Assembly: GCF_026004055.1 (NCBI RefSeq)
Contig: NZ_BPIJ01000001.1
Coordinates: 744,001-808,000 of the forward strand
Direction of reading: 5' to 3'
Length of the DNA: 64,000 nucleotides
Origin: Meiothermus sp.
Lineage (GTDB): Bacteria; Deinococcota; Deinococci; Deinococcales; Thermaceae
In this document: positions 35,654 through 45,256 of the stretch, piece after piece
Position numbering within the stretch: position 1 is the stretch's first letter
How the letters are laid out: every line of letters starts with the position of its first letter
Translations under genes and position numbers: made by a program
The notes under the pieces: generated by a model
Told to the model about the DNA's origin: nothing
The model's input: only the letters and a program-made list of their open reading frames with translations
The model's database searches: none

Positions 35654-35995
35654 AGTGCTCTGGTAACAAAATACGCAGTATGGGGTTTAGCCTTCAGAAC
35701 GCGCTGTGTCTCGTAAACCTGGGCCTTCGGTGCCTTGCCTGTACGGTCATGCAAAAAGCACCCCACCCCGCTTCGTCCCTTCCCTCCCCTACTGCGTAGG
35801 GGAGGCCAGGTGGGGTGGCTGACCTGGCCCTTCACCCAGCGGATTGGGGGCCTTGCCTGATACCCTCCCCCACCCTCCCTACGCGGTAGGGAGGGCGTTT
35901 TTAGGCCATCTCGGGGGCCGAAGTGGGATGGAATCTCTACATCGATGTATTCGGTGTGGAGTAAATAGCTTTGGAAATTTAGTTACCAGACCACT
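35654..35995 (+). repeat. 342-bp element (family R), copy 3
   Basis: Full-length copy between scpB and the ComB-like gene. Left end AGTGCTCTGG has one change. Its 3' part carries the variant GGAGTAAATAGCTTTGG also found in copy 4. Confidence 0.92.
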
Positions 35996-36075
35996 AAGCC
36001 GATTTGGCCTTTAGCTGCTCTTCGTTATAATGCCGCAGGACAGGCGCGTGGCGCTTTAAAGGAGGCCTTTACTTC

Positions 36076-36810
36076 GTGGCGATTCGGGTAGACTTAGTTC
36101 CCAAACCCCCTTATCCCCAACCGGTGCTTCTGGTGGATGTTTTTTACGGCAGTGCGGTGGGTCTGTTGTTGGCTGCTGGAGCCCAGGAAGTCTGGGTAAC
36201 CAAAAGTGTACGAGCCGCCCGGATTTTGGCCGATGGGGGCGGCTTACTGCTGGGCGAGGAAGAGGGGCTACCGCCCGAAGGGTTCCACCACGGCCTCTCG
36301 CTGCAAACCCTGAGCAAACAGCGTTTTGAGGGACAAAGCTGTGTGGTACTGGCCAAGCCCCTGGCCGAGTCGCTCGAGCAGCTCCCCCTGCAAAGCCTAC
36401 TGGCCTACTTCCGCAACGCCCGGCAGGCCATACAGGCTGCGGTGAACAAGCAGATAGACACGGTGGTCGCAGCTACCCAGGCCAAACTCGAGCCCAGCCT
36501 GGCCAACACTGTCGCGGCAGGCTTCCTGGCCAAGCGTCTGCATCAGGCCCTGGGACAGCCGGGCCGCTTGGAGGAAGGGGCCCGGCTCGCAACGGCTCTG
36601 CTCAAGTCCTTCCCCGACCCCCAGGAAGCGCTGGTGCAATCCGATCTGGGCCAGCAACTCTACCGCACAGGCCGCAGCGAAGACCTGGCCCTGGCCAGCC
36701 TGGTCAGCGTGGAGACGCTGGTGCCAAAGCTCGCCGAGGTACGGATACTCGGGGCTCAGCAATACGGCCTCAGCAAGGATCGCTTTGGTTTTTGTTTTCG
36801 GGTGGGATAA
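36076..36810 (+). CDS. ComB-like (2-phosphosulfolactate phosphatase family) protein
   Basis: A 244-residue protein resembling ComB: VLLVDVFYGSAVGLLLAAGAQEVWVTKSVRAA, LLLGEEEGLPPEGFHHGLSLQTLSKQRFEGQSCVVLA. The family normally has VIDVLRASTT at the first motif, so the active site is altered here. GTG start at 36076 has AAAGGAGG 12 nt upstream. No other coenzyme M genes are near. The activity is doubtful. Confidence 0.6.
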   Translation: MAIRVDLVPKPPYPQPVLLVDVFYGSAVGLLLAAGAQEVWVTKSVRAARILADGGGLLLGEEEGLPPEGFHHGLSLQTLSKQRFEGQSCVVLAKPLAESLEQLPLQSLLAYFRNARQAIQAAVNKQIDTVVAATQAKLEPSLANTVAAGFLAKRLHQALGQPGRLEEGARLATALLKSFPDPQEALVQSDLGQQLYRTGRSEDLALASLVSVETLVPKLAEVRILGAQQYGLSKDRFGFCFRVG

Positions 36811-36812
36811 GC

Positions 36813-37547
36813 ATGCTGCGCGTGGAGATTCTGGGAACACCGGTGGATCTGGTGAACTTAGAGCAAACCCTGGCCTGGATGGAGGAAATAATTGCCCGGC
36901 CCCTGCCCCACTGCGCCCAAATCATCACCACCAACCCCGAGGCGGTGGTACGAGCCCAGACCGACCCCGCCCTCAAACAAGCCTTGCATGAGAGTGAGCT
37001 CGTCACCGCCGATGGGGTGGGCATCGTCTGGGCCGTAAACCGACTCACCGGCCACAAGCTGGCCGACCGCGTGCCGGGGTCGGAAATCCTTCCGGCCGCT
37101 TTTGCCAGGTTTGGCCCCCGACTGCGGGTCTACTTTCTGGGAGCCGCACCAGGGGTGGCCGAACGGGCGGCCCAGAACGCCCAAGCACGCTGGGGTATCC
37201 AGGTTTGTGGCGTTCGGGATGGCTATTTTCGGGATGAAGAGGCGGTTGTTGCAGCCATCCATCAAGCCCGGCCCGATCTGCTGGTGGTGGGAATGGGCGA
37301 GCGCCAGGATACCTTCATTCACCGCCACAAAGCCCGGCTGGGCGCCAAGGTAGCCATCGGGGTGGGCGGCATGATCGATGTGCTGGCCGGCGAAGTCAGA
37401 CGGGCACCGCGCTGGGCGCAAAAACTCAAAATCGAGTGGCTGGTGCGAATAGCCGCCGACCGCAAGCGCTGGGGCCGGTTTCCCAGGCTACTTCAGTTCG
37501 TGCGCCTGGTGCTGGCGAGCCCTCGAGAGCAGCAAATAGCCAACTGA
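36813..37547 (+). CDS. WecG/TagA/CpsF-family glycosyltransferase
   Basis: A 244-residue glycosyltransferase (GT26). QIITTNPEAVVRAQTDPALKQALHESELVTADGVGIVWAVNRL is the family signature, and GAAPGVAERAAQNAQARWG and LLVVGMGERQDTFI follow. It adds ManNAc(A)-type sugars to lipid-linked intermediates of surface polymers at the membrane. The ATG at 36813 is 2 nt after the previous stop, so the two genes are coupled. Confidence 0.9.
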   Translation: MLRVEILGTPVDLVNLEQTLAWMEEIIARPLPHCAQIITTNPEAVVRAQTDPALKQALHESELVTADGVGIVWAVNRLTGHKLADRVPGSEILPAAFARFGPRLRVYFLGAAPGVAERAAQNAQARWGIQVCGVRDGYFRDEEAVVAAIHQARPDLLVVGMGERQDTFIHRHKARLGAKVAIGVGGMIDVLAGEVRRAPRWAQKLKIEWLVRIAADRKRWGRFPRLLQFVRLVLASPREQQIAN

Positions 37548-37572
37548 TGAGGGCCAGCATGTACACGCGTTC

Positions 37573-38640
37573 CTATCGCCCCTGCCCTGGAAACCTAAAC
37601 AGGCTACCGGGCGGGTCATAGGGCCCGGCTACAAACTCGCCCATGCCCTTCGCCTGCACAGTTTGGCCTTGCCAGGTTCCGCTGCCTGCCACGGGGCCTT
37701 CCCAGTAGGCCACCTGGGTCGAGGCGGTCAGGAGTTCCTGGTCTTTTCGCAAGGGCTCGAGGCGGAGGCTCAGGCCCTCAGCGGCGACCTGCCAGGAAAG
37801 GTTGTAGACCCGCCCACTGGGCGAGATCCAGCTTTCCAGAGGGGTCATCTGGAGATTGCCCAGCTCGCGAATCTGCCCGTTGGGTAGCGTGGCACTTCCA
37901 GCAAGTTGAACCACCTCCTCCTTGGCATTCTTGACCCGGTAGAGCATCAGGTCGGTGCCATCGGAGAGGTGCAGCCCAAACCAGTCCCAGAGCGCCCCCA
38001 GGCCGGTCGTATTCCCCTGGGTTCCAATCTGGTCGCCCCACTGGTGATCCATCCAGGCCTCGCCCTGCACCGGCCTGCCTGCAATCACGCCCTCGAGGGC
38101 CATGCGGGTAAAAGAAACATAGTACATACGCCCGGTTTCGGCGGTGCCCGAGTACCCCGGCGGATGCACCACCGCAGGCTTGAGGGGGGTCAGGCGCACC
38201 TGAATGGGGCCTGCCGAGAGCTGGTAGCTATTACCCATCTGCACCAGCTTCCAGTCGCCCTGCTCGATGCGTAAGGGGGGGTAGGCCACCAGGCTGTCGC
38301 CGCGCGGGCGGTCGGTGCGGAAGTCGAAGCGCTCTTCGAATAGTTTCTGGTTGGTGCGAAGGTCGGTCAGGGCAATGTGCGAGGCGTGGTAGGGGCCGGG
38401 GAAAAAAATAGCGGGATTGATAAAGCCTACCTGCCAGTTTTGCGGCGCGTAGGCCTTGAACAAAGCCCAATGAAAGGCCAGCCCCTCCTCGGGCAGGTAG
38501 CCCGAGACGTACCACCACTCCAGGGGCGCGTTGTTGGGCCCCCAGTTGTCCGCGCTGGGCGGGCGGCTGGGGTCTACCGGCTGTAAGCTGGGCAAGCATC
38601 CGGCAAGAAGCAGCAGCAGGGCCATCGGCCATCGGCGCAT
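37573..38640 (-). CDS. CrtC/AttH-like lipocalin-fold lipoprotein
   Basis: A 355-residue lipoprotein (MRRWPMALLLLLAGC, lipobox LAGC). Blocks NAPLEWWYVSGYLPEEG, YYVSFTRMALEGVIAGRPVQGEAWMDHQWGDQ and LMLYRVKNAKEE match the CrtC-like/predicted secreted hydrolase family of tandem lipocalin-like domains. No carotenoid genes are nearby, so carotenoid hydration is not implied. Divergent from tatD. Confidence 0.82.
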   Translation of the reverse strand: MRRWPMALLLLLAGCLPSLQPVDPSRPPSADNWGPNNAPLEWWYVSGYLPEEGLAFHWALFKAYAPQNWQVGFINPAIFFPGPYHASHIALTDLRTNQKLFEERFDFRTDRPRGDSLVAYPPLRIEQGDWKLVQMGNSYQLSAGPIQVRLTPLKPAVVHPPGYSGTAETGRMYYVSFTRMALEGVIAGRPVQGEAWMDHQWGDQIGTQGNTTGLGALWDWFGLHLSDGTDLMLYRVKNAKEEVVQLAGSATLPNGQIRELGNLQMTPLESWISPSGRVYNLSWQVAAEGLSLRLEPLRKDQELLTASTQVAYWEGPVAGSGTWQGQTVQAKGMGEFVAGPYDPPGSLFRFPGQGR

Positions 38641-38712
38641 ACCGCCAGTGTATGCAGGTCAGAAGCCCTTTGGCTGTAGCCCAGGACGTAAACTGAGCGG
38701 CGAGAGTTTGCC

Positions 38713-39474
38713 ATGACCGACACCCACTGCCATCTCGATTTCATGGAGCCCGAGGAAACCCAGGCCGCTATTGAAGCCTCGAGGGATTTCAAGGCCATCC
38801 TGACCATCGGCACCAACCCCGTCCGCAACCGCAAGGCCCTGGCCCTGGCCGAAGCCCACCCCCACATCTGGGCGGCGGTGGGCCTGCACCCCACCGAGGC
38901 CGGGCTTTTGTCACCGGAGCTCGAGGCCGACCTGCACCACCTGGCCCAGCATCCCAGGGTTCGCGCCATCGGCGAGACCGGGCTGGACTTCTACTGGACG
39001 CCCGAGACCCGGCAGGCCCAGTACCAAGCCCTGGACTTCCAGCACCGCCTAGCCCAGACACTGGGGCTGCCGCTCATCTTTCACGTCCGCAGCAAGGAGG
39101 GGGGTCAGGCCGAGACCGAAATAGCCGACTGGCTCCAGCTCAATAAACCTGCGAAGTTCGTGCTACATGCCTTTGGAGGACACCCAAAGTTGCTGGAGGT
39201 GGGGCTCCTACTGGGAGCCTATTTTGGCTTTGCCGGGCCGCTAACCTACAAGAAGAACGCCGCTTTGCGTGAGGCTGCCCGAGAGATTCCCCTGAACCGC
39301 CTGCTCATCGAAACCGACGCCCCTTTTCTGCCCCCCGAACCCCACCGAGGTAAGCGCAACCACCCGGCTTTAGCCCGCTTGACCCTGGCTAAGCTGGCCG
39401 AAATTCTCGGCATGGAGTTTGAAGCGATGGAAAAAATTACCGATCACAACGCCCAGGTCTGTTTTGGGTTTTGA
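38713..39474 (+). CDS. tatD: TatD-family metal-dependent deoxyribonuclease
   Basis: A 253-residue TIM-barrel hydrolase. Metal ligands are THCHLD, GETGLDFYW, HVRSKEGG, HAFGGHP and ETDAPFLPPEPHRGKRNHPAL. TatD enzymes cut DNA 3' ends or remove D-aminoacyl groups, depending on branch. ATG 38713 begins with TDTHCHLD as in the family. Confidence 0.94.
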   Translation: MTDTHCHLDFMEPEETQAAIEASRDFKAILTIGTNPVRNRKALALAEAHPHIWAAVGLHPTEAGLLSPELEADLHHLAQHPRVRAIGETGLDFYWTPETRQAQYQALDFQHRLAQTLGLPLIFHVRSKEGGQAETEIADWLQLNKPAKFVLHAFGGHPKLLEVGLLLGAYFGFAGPLTYKKNAALREAAREIPLNRLLIETDAPFLPPEPHRGKRNHPALARLTLAKLAEILGMEFEAMEKITDHNAQVCFGF

Positions 39475-39531
39475 TTGTGTCGGGCGGCCCAACGGTGGTC
39501 AGCGCACCCCCGAGGCCTGTAAACTAGCACC

Positions 39532-39966
39532 ATGCCGGAAGTAGTCTCCGAACTCTTCATCCCCAAACCCCCATCAGAAGTCTATGCGGCCGCCCGCGAC
39601 CTGGCCGGGCTCAAGCCCTATCTCAAGGATGTAGAAACCCTCGAGGTACTAGAAGACCACGGCAGCACCTCGCGTACCCGGTTTGTGGCGGTTGCCATGG
39701 GCAAAAAGGTGCACTGGATTGAGGACGAGCGCTGGTACGACGCCGAGCTTCGCAACGAGTTCGACAGCAAAGAGGGCGACTTCGAGGTCTATCGGGGCTC
39801 CTGGACATTTTTGCCCGAAGGCGAGGGTACCAAGGCCGTGCTCAGGCTCGAGTACGAACTCAACATTCCCATCTTTGGTGGCCTGCTGCAAAAACTGGTC
39901 AAAAAACTCATGCAGGAAAACATAGACGACCTGCTGCGCGGCCTCAAAGAGCGCTGCACCGCTTAG
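39532..39966 (+). CDS. SRPBCC (START-like) domain protein, cyclase/RatA type
   Basis: A 144-residue protein of the polyketide-cyclase/RatA branch of the SRPBCC fold: VVSELFIPKPPSEVYAAARDLAGLKPYLKDVETLEVLEDH, WTFLPEGEGTKAVLRLEYELNIPIFGGLLQKLVKKLMQENIDDLLRGLKERC. It has a hydrophobic pocket for a ligand. ATG 39532 is 6 nt after TAAACT, probably leaderless. Role unknown. Confidence 0.88.
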   Translation: MPEVVSELFIPKPPSEVYAAARDLAGLKPYLKDVETLEVLEDHGSTSRTRFVAVAMGKKVHWIEDERWYDAELRNEFDSKEGDFEVYRGSWTFLPEGEGTKAVLRLEYELNIPIFGGLLQKLVKKLMQENIDDLLRGLKERCTA

Positions 39967-39973
39967 GTTGTGC

Positions 39974-39979
39974 TACACT
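39974..39979 (+). promoter_or_regulatory. -10 box of the cysS leader
   Basis: TACACT, 6 nt before the ATG of the short leader ORF. No convincing -35 hexamer, which is common for leaderless promoters in this window. Confidence 0.45.
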
Positions 39980-39985
39980 AAAGCC

Positions 39986-40009
39986 ATGCTTTTTGCTCCG
40001 CGATGTTAA
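39986..40009 (+). CDS. Seven-codon leader ORF before cysS (MLFAPRC)
   Basis: ATG to TAA encodes MLFAPRC, ending in a single Cys codon. It begins 6 nt after a -10 box, so it would sit at the 5' end of the cysS transcript. A terminator follows 13 nt later. A Cys-sensing leader peptide is plausible but unproven, since one Cys codon is weak evidence. Confidence 0.4.
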   Translation: MLFAPRC

Positions 40010-40021
40010 GGACGTAATTCT

Positions 40022-40064
40022 GCCGGGGTCATGGTGTGCTTTGGGCCTCCATCCCGGCTTTTTT
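40022..40064 (+). terminator. Intrinsic terminator in the cysS leader
   Basis: GCCGGG (40022-40027) pairs with CCCGGC (40053-40058), extended by ATGG/CCAT past a small bulge and followed by six T (40059-40064). It could act as an attenuator or simply end the upstream SRPBCC transcript. A perfect 13-bp pairing (TTTTTGCTCCGCG, 39990-40002, with CGCGGAGCAAAAA, 40081-40093) encloses it. Confidence 0.65.
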
Positions 40065-40176
40065 CATAGCCCGCCGCAGCCGCGCGGAGCAAAAAATCGC
40101 CTTCGCTGCCCCCGGCACAGGCAACTCGACAACCCCACCCACACAAATAGTTTGCCAGCCCTAACGGAGCCTCACC

Positions 40177-41622
<1,446 letters not shown>

Positions 41623-41631
41623 CCTGGAAGC

Positions 41632-42900
41632 CTATGGCGTCAGGCGGTGGCGGTCTCGAGGGAAGGCCCGCGCATAACGCACGTTGGGCAGGCCCACCAG
41701 CTTCTGGGTGAGGCGCTCGGCCCCAATGGCAAAACCGCCGTGGGGGGGCATTCCGTACTTGAAGACCTCGAGGTAGCCAGCAAAATGGGCGGGGTCGTGG
41801 CCTTTTTTCTTGAGCTGCTCGACCAGCACTTCGTACTGGTGCACGCGCTGCCCGCCGGAGGTGATTTCCAGCCCCCTAAACAGCAAATCGAAGCCCCGGG
41901 TAGAGCCTTGGCCCTCGGGGTACGCGTAAAAAGGCCTGGCCGCTTCGGGATACTTGGTAATGAAGAGGAAGTCCACACCCCACTTTTCTTGGGCCCAGGC
42001 CCCCAAGGCTCGCTCGGCTTCCTCGTTGAAGTCGGCCCCCACCGGCATGCCTAGCTCTTCACGCAGGATGCGGCGGGCCTCGGCGTGCTCGAGGCGGGGC
42101 ATCTCGGCCACATTGGGCCACTCTACCTCGAGCAAGGCGCACTCGCCGGCGGCGCTGTGCCGGGCTTCCTCCAGCATGGCGCGCAAAAGCTCTTCCTCGA
42201 GGTCGATCACATCGTTTTCGGACTCGATAAAGCCCATCTCCACGTCGAGCGAAAGGTATTCGTTGAGGTGACGGCTGGTTGCGTGTTGCTCGGCCCGAAA
42301 AACCGGGGCAACCTCGTAAACCCGCTCAAAAACCCCCACCATAATCTGCTTGTAAAGCTGGGGGGACTGGGCGAGGTAGGCCCGGTGCTCGAAGTAGTCG
42401 ATACCAAACAGGTTGCTGCCCCCTTCGGCCCCTGCCGAGACAATCTTGGGGGTGAAAATTTCGGTAAAACCCTGGCTGTCCAGGTACTGGCGAAACCCCC
42501 GCACCAGGGCCGCTTGTATTTTCAGGGGGGCGCGGGCTTTCTCTCCCCGCAGGCTCACATAGCGATACTCTAGGAGCGTCTCGGGGTTCACCCGCCATTC
42601 TTCCTTGGGAATCTCGATGGGGCTGGGCTCGGCCGCTTTAGCGTAGAACTCGAGGTCCTGGGCTATCACCTCATAGCCCCCTGGGGCTTTGGGGTTGGCC
42701 ACCACCTGCCCCACCACCCGCATCGAAGACTCGGCCAGCGGTAACTCAAAGCGTTTGTCCACCACCACCTGCACAATACCGCTCCGGTCACGCAAAAGGG
42801 CAAACTGAATTCCCCCAAGGTCGCGCTTCCAGTGCAAAAAACCCTGGAGGCTAACGGTCTGGCCCACATACTGGGCAATTTGGCTGGCAAGGGCTCTCAT
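41632..42900 (-). CDS. aspS: Aspartyl-tRNA synthetase, archaeal (nondiscriminating) type
   Basis: A 422-residue class IIb synthetase lacking the bacterial GAD insertion; bacterial AspRS has about 580 residues. Motif 2 region VYEVAPVFRAEQHATSRHLNEYLSLDVEMGF and motif 3 GGFAIGAERLTQKLVGLPNVRYARAFPRD are clear. Thermus has such an enzyme (AspRS2), which charges both tRNA-Asp and tRNA-Asn; Asn-tRNA is then made by GatCAB. It is convergent with cysS and lies beside an asparaginase. Confidence 0.92.
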   Translation of the reverse strand: MRALASQIAQYVGQTVSLQGFLHWKRDLGGIQFALLRDRSGIVQVVVDKRFELPLAESSMRVVGQVVANPKAPGGYEVIAQDLEFYAKAAEPSPIEIPKEEWRVNPETLLEYRYVSLRGEKARAPLKIQAALVRGFRQYLDSQGFTEIFTPKIVSAGAEGGSNLFGIDYFEHRAYLAQSPQLYKQIMVGVFERVYEVAPVFRAEQHATSRHLNEYLSLDVEMGFIESENDVIDLEEELLRAMLEEARHSAAGECALLEVEWPNVAEMPRLEHAEARRILREELGMPVGADFNEEAERALGAWAQEKWGVDFLFITKYPEAARPFYAYPEGQGSTRGFDLLFRGLEITSGGQRVHQYEVLVEQLKKKGHDPAHFAGYLEVFKYGMPPHGGFAIGAERLTQKLVGLPNVRYARAFPRDRHRLTP

Positions 42901-42935
42901 GGTTTCTCCTAACGCTGGGCGGAACCGGGCTAGGC

Positions 42936-42966
42936 AAAAACCCCCGATACCATGGGGTATCGGGGG
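42936..42966 (-). terminator. Terminator upstream of aspS (minus strand)
   Basis: CCCCCGATACC (42941-42951) and GGTATCGGGGG (42956-42966) form a perfect 11-bp stem with a 4-nt loop, followed by five T on the minus strand. It is 36 nt before the aspS start, so it either ends the upstream remnant gene or attenuates aspS. Confidence 0.75.
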
Positions 42967-43082
42967 TCGAACGCTCGCCCCCTCAATAATTGTTGTCCGT
43001 CCAAAACATCCCGACCTGCATATTACGTGCCAAATCTCACTTGGTCAAGCCGGTTGGCTGGCGGGGATCAAACGACCCCACT

Positions 43083-43268
43083 TCAAACCCCACAGCCCCA
43101 CTCGAGCACTTTTACAAACTGCCGGCCATTCCAGCGCCAGACCGTGCTGCCCCAGTCCTCGTGTACTCAGCCTTCGGTAATGATTTCCATTTTGCCGTTG
43201 CCGTCCAGGTCGAGGATGGCCCCAATGTAGATGGTTATCTTTGCGAAGCCGGTATCATGGCCAATGAC
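43083..43268 (-). pseudogene. Remnant of a gene with an FG-GAP/VCBS-like repeat
   Basis: On the minus strand a frame reads TIYIGAILDLDGNGKMEIITEG, then an in-frame TGA (43167-43169), then VHEDWGSTVWRWNGRQFVKVLEWGCGV and a stop. The DLDGNGKMEI block and the WRWNG...LEWGCG tail are typical of secreted proteins with calcium-binding DxDGxG repeats. The N-terminal part is gone. Short, so confidence is modest. Confidence 0.5.
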
Positions 43269-43294
43269 TTACCACCTGCGATAGTCTATTCGCA

Positions 43295-44290
43295 ATGAAT
43301 GCTTACACTTATGCCTACCGTGGGGGCCTCATCGAGAATCGGCACAGGGTTTCGTTGGCCATTATGGGCCCTCGAGGAAACCTGCTGGCCTATAGCGGCA
43401 ACCCTTACCTGACCGCCCCCATGCGCTCCTCGGCCAAGCCCTTCCAGGCCCTGGCCCTCTACCTGAGCGGGGCCATCACACGCTTTGGCATCACCCCTGC
43501 CGAGGTGGCCCTGACCTGTGCCTCCCACGACGGTATGGAACAGCATGTGACCATGGCCGCCAACTATCTGCACAAGATTGGGCTGGACGCCGGTTATCTG
43601 GTCTGCGGAGCCCACCTACCCTTCGACCCCGCCTCGCGTAAAGCCTTGCAGCAGTCGGGCCAGCCCGCTACCGTACTGCACAACAACTGCTCGGGCAAGC
43701 ACACCGGTATGTTGGCTGCCGCCCTGGCCCTGGGGGCCGACCCCAGGGGCTACGAGCAACCCGACCACCCGGTACAACAACTCAACCTGCAAACCCTGCG
43801 CGACCTCTCGGGTCACCACCACATCCCTTATGGGGTGGATGGTTGCAGCGTGCCCACCTTTGTGCTGCCCCTGGCCCCTGCCGCCCGTATGTTTGCCCTG
43901 CTGGCAGAGCCCCGGGTTGCGCCCCCAAAGTATCAGGAAGGGCTCGAGGCCATCTTTCAGGCCATGCGGCAGCACCCCGACCTGGTGGCAGGCCCCCATA
44001 GCATAGATACCGTACTGATGCAACAAATACCCCAACTGGTCGCCAAGCGAGGCGCCGATGGCTACTACGGCATGGCCCTACGAAACACCCGCTGGGGCAG
44101 CATTGGGGTAGCGCTCAAAGTAGAAAGTGGTTCCAACGAGGCCCGGGAGCCCATGGTTGTCCGACTGCTGGAGGAACTGGGCCTCCTGTCGCCGGAAGTG
44201 CCGTTGGAGTGGCGACGGCCCCTCCTTCGGAATGTTCGGAAGCTCGAGGTAGGCCATCTAGAGGCCCGGCTCGAGCTAACCTGGGTCTAA
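43295..44290 (+). CDS. L-asparaginase II family protein
   Basis: A 331-residue protein of the asparaginase II family (PF06089 type). APMRSSAKPFQALALYLSGA, LTCASHDGMEQHV, HNNCSGKHTGMLAAALALG and YGVDGCSVPTFVLPL are the conserved blocks. It hydrolyses asparagine to aspartate and ammonia. ATG 43295 is 7 nt after TAGTCT, probably leaderless. It stands divergent from the nondiscriminating AspRS. Confidence 0.9.
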   Translation: MNAYTYAYRGGLIENRHRVSLAIMGPRGNLLAYSGNPYLTAPMRSSAKPFQALALYLSGAITRFGITPAEVALTCASHDGMEQHVTMAANYLHKIGLDAGYLVCGAHLPFDPASRKALQQSGQPATVLHNNCSGKHTGMLAAALALGADPRGYEQPDHPVQQLNLQTLRDLSGHHHIPYGVDGCSVPTFVLPLAPAARMFALLAEPRVAPPKYQEGLEAIFQAMRQHPDLVAGPHSIDTVLMQQIPQLVAKRGADGYYGMALRNTRWGSIGVALKVESGSNEAREPMVVRLLEELGLLSPEVPLEWRRPLLRNVRKLEVGHLEARLELTWV

Positions 44291-44295
44291 GTCTT

Positions 44296-44413
44296 AGAGC
44301 TCTTCACAAATATTGAGCCATCGGGAACCAAGAATCTTTTGTCCTGGACAGCGTTTGTTCTTTTCAGGACAAAGCTTTCTCGAAGTCGAATGGCCCCTAT
44401 GCGAAGAGTGCTC
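44296..44413. repeat. Palindromic element related to family D/E (118 bp)
   Basis: Starts AGAGCTCTTCACAAA and ends GCGAAGAGTGCTC, with TTGTCCTGGAC and GACTTCGAGAAAGCTTTG-type sequences also seen near 25864-25915 and 56363-56388. Lies between the asparaginase and trmJ. Confidence 0.55.
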
Positions 44414-44464
44414 TACTGCCGGCATGGCTCGACGCATCGGGCCGTAGCCATTAGGCTAGAGCCG

Positions 44465-45238
44465 ATGAATTGGCTCCATAACCTCCGCGTGGCGCTGGTG
44501 GGTAGCCAGGAACCCATGAACGTGGGAGCTGCTGCCCGGGCCATGCAAAACTTTGGCATCTCGGACTTGTGGCTGGTAGCCCCCGAACCCCGGGTACAAA
44601 CAGACCTGGCCCTGCACCCCGGGGGCTCGATGGCCTATCGCCTGGCGGTACACGCCGAGGAGATTCTGGACAACCTAAAGGTGGTGCAAAGCCTTCCCCA
44701 AGCGGTGGCCGACGCCCGGCTGGTAGTAGGAACCACCGTGCGCGAACGGGAAATTTACACCGGGCCGGTGGTAGATCCTAAAACCATGGCCCATCGGGTG
44801 ACCGAGGTAGCGCCGCAAGGCAAGGTGGTGCTGGTCTTTGGGCGCGAGACCTCGGGCCTGACCACCGACGAAATCGACCTTTCGCAGCTTATCGTGCGCA
44901 TCCCCACCGCGCCCAAGCAGCCCAGCCTGAACCTGGCCCAGGCAGTCTTGCTGCTGTGTTACGAGGTTTTCTGCGCGGCCCAGAACCCGCCCCCGCCCAG
45001 CCCCGACCCCCTGGCCTCCCAGGAGGCCCTTCAGCAGCTTTTCGACGACCTACGCGAGTATATCCTGCGGATCGGCTTCACCGACGAAAAGCGTCTCCCC
45101 TACGCAGTCCGGCGCTTCCGCCGGCTCTTGCACAAAGCCCGCCTCACGCCGGGCGAGGTGCAGTTTCTAAGGGGCTTCTTGCACCAAAGCCGCTGGTATG
45201 CCCAGCACGGGCAAAGCAAAACCAACCCGGAGTCTTGA
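44465..45238 (+). CDS. trmJ: tRNA (cytidine/uridine-2'-O-)-methyltransferase TrmJ-like
   Basis: A 257-residue SPOUT methyltransferase. VALVGSQEPMNVGAAARAMQNFGI, VLVFGRETSGLTTDEI and PSLNLAQAVLLLCYE are the three family motifs forming the trefoil knot; the C-terminal helices match TrmJ. It 2'-O-methylates tRNA position 32 in the family. The ATG at 44465 is 7 nt after TAGGCT, so the in-frame ATG at 44339, inside a repeat, is rejected. Confidence 0.9.
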   Translation: MNWLHNLRVALVGSQEPMNVGAAARAMQNFGISDLWLVAPEPRVQTDLALHPGGSMAYRLAVHAEEILDNLKVVQSLPQAVADARLVVGTTVREREIYTGPVVDPKTMAHRVTEVAPQGKVVLVFGRETSGLTTDEIDLSQLIVRIPTAPKQPSLNLAQAVLLLCYEVFCAAQNPPPPSPDPLASQEALQQLFDDLREYILRIGFTDEKRLPYAVRRFRRLLHKARLTPGEVQFLRGFLHQSRWYAQHGQSKTNPES

Positions 45239-45256
45239 TCCTGCTATCTTTGGGCT

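Noticed and set aside
40010-40176. T-box riboswitch before cysS
   Set aside because: The T-box antiterminator consensus (AGGGTGGNACCGCG) is absent.
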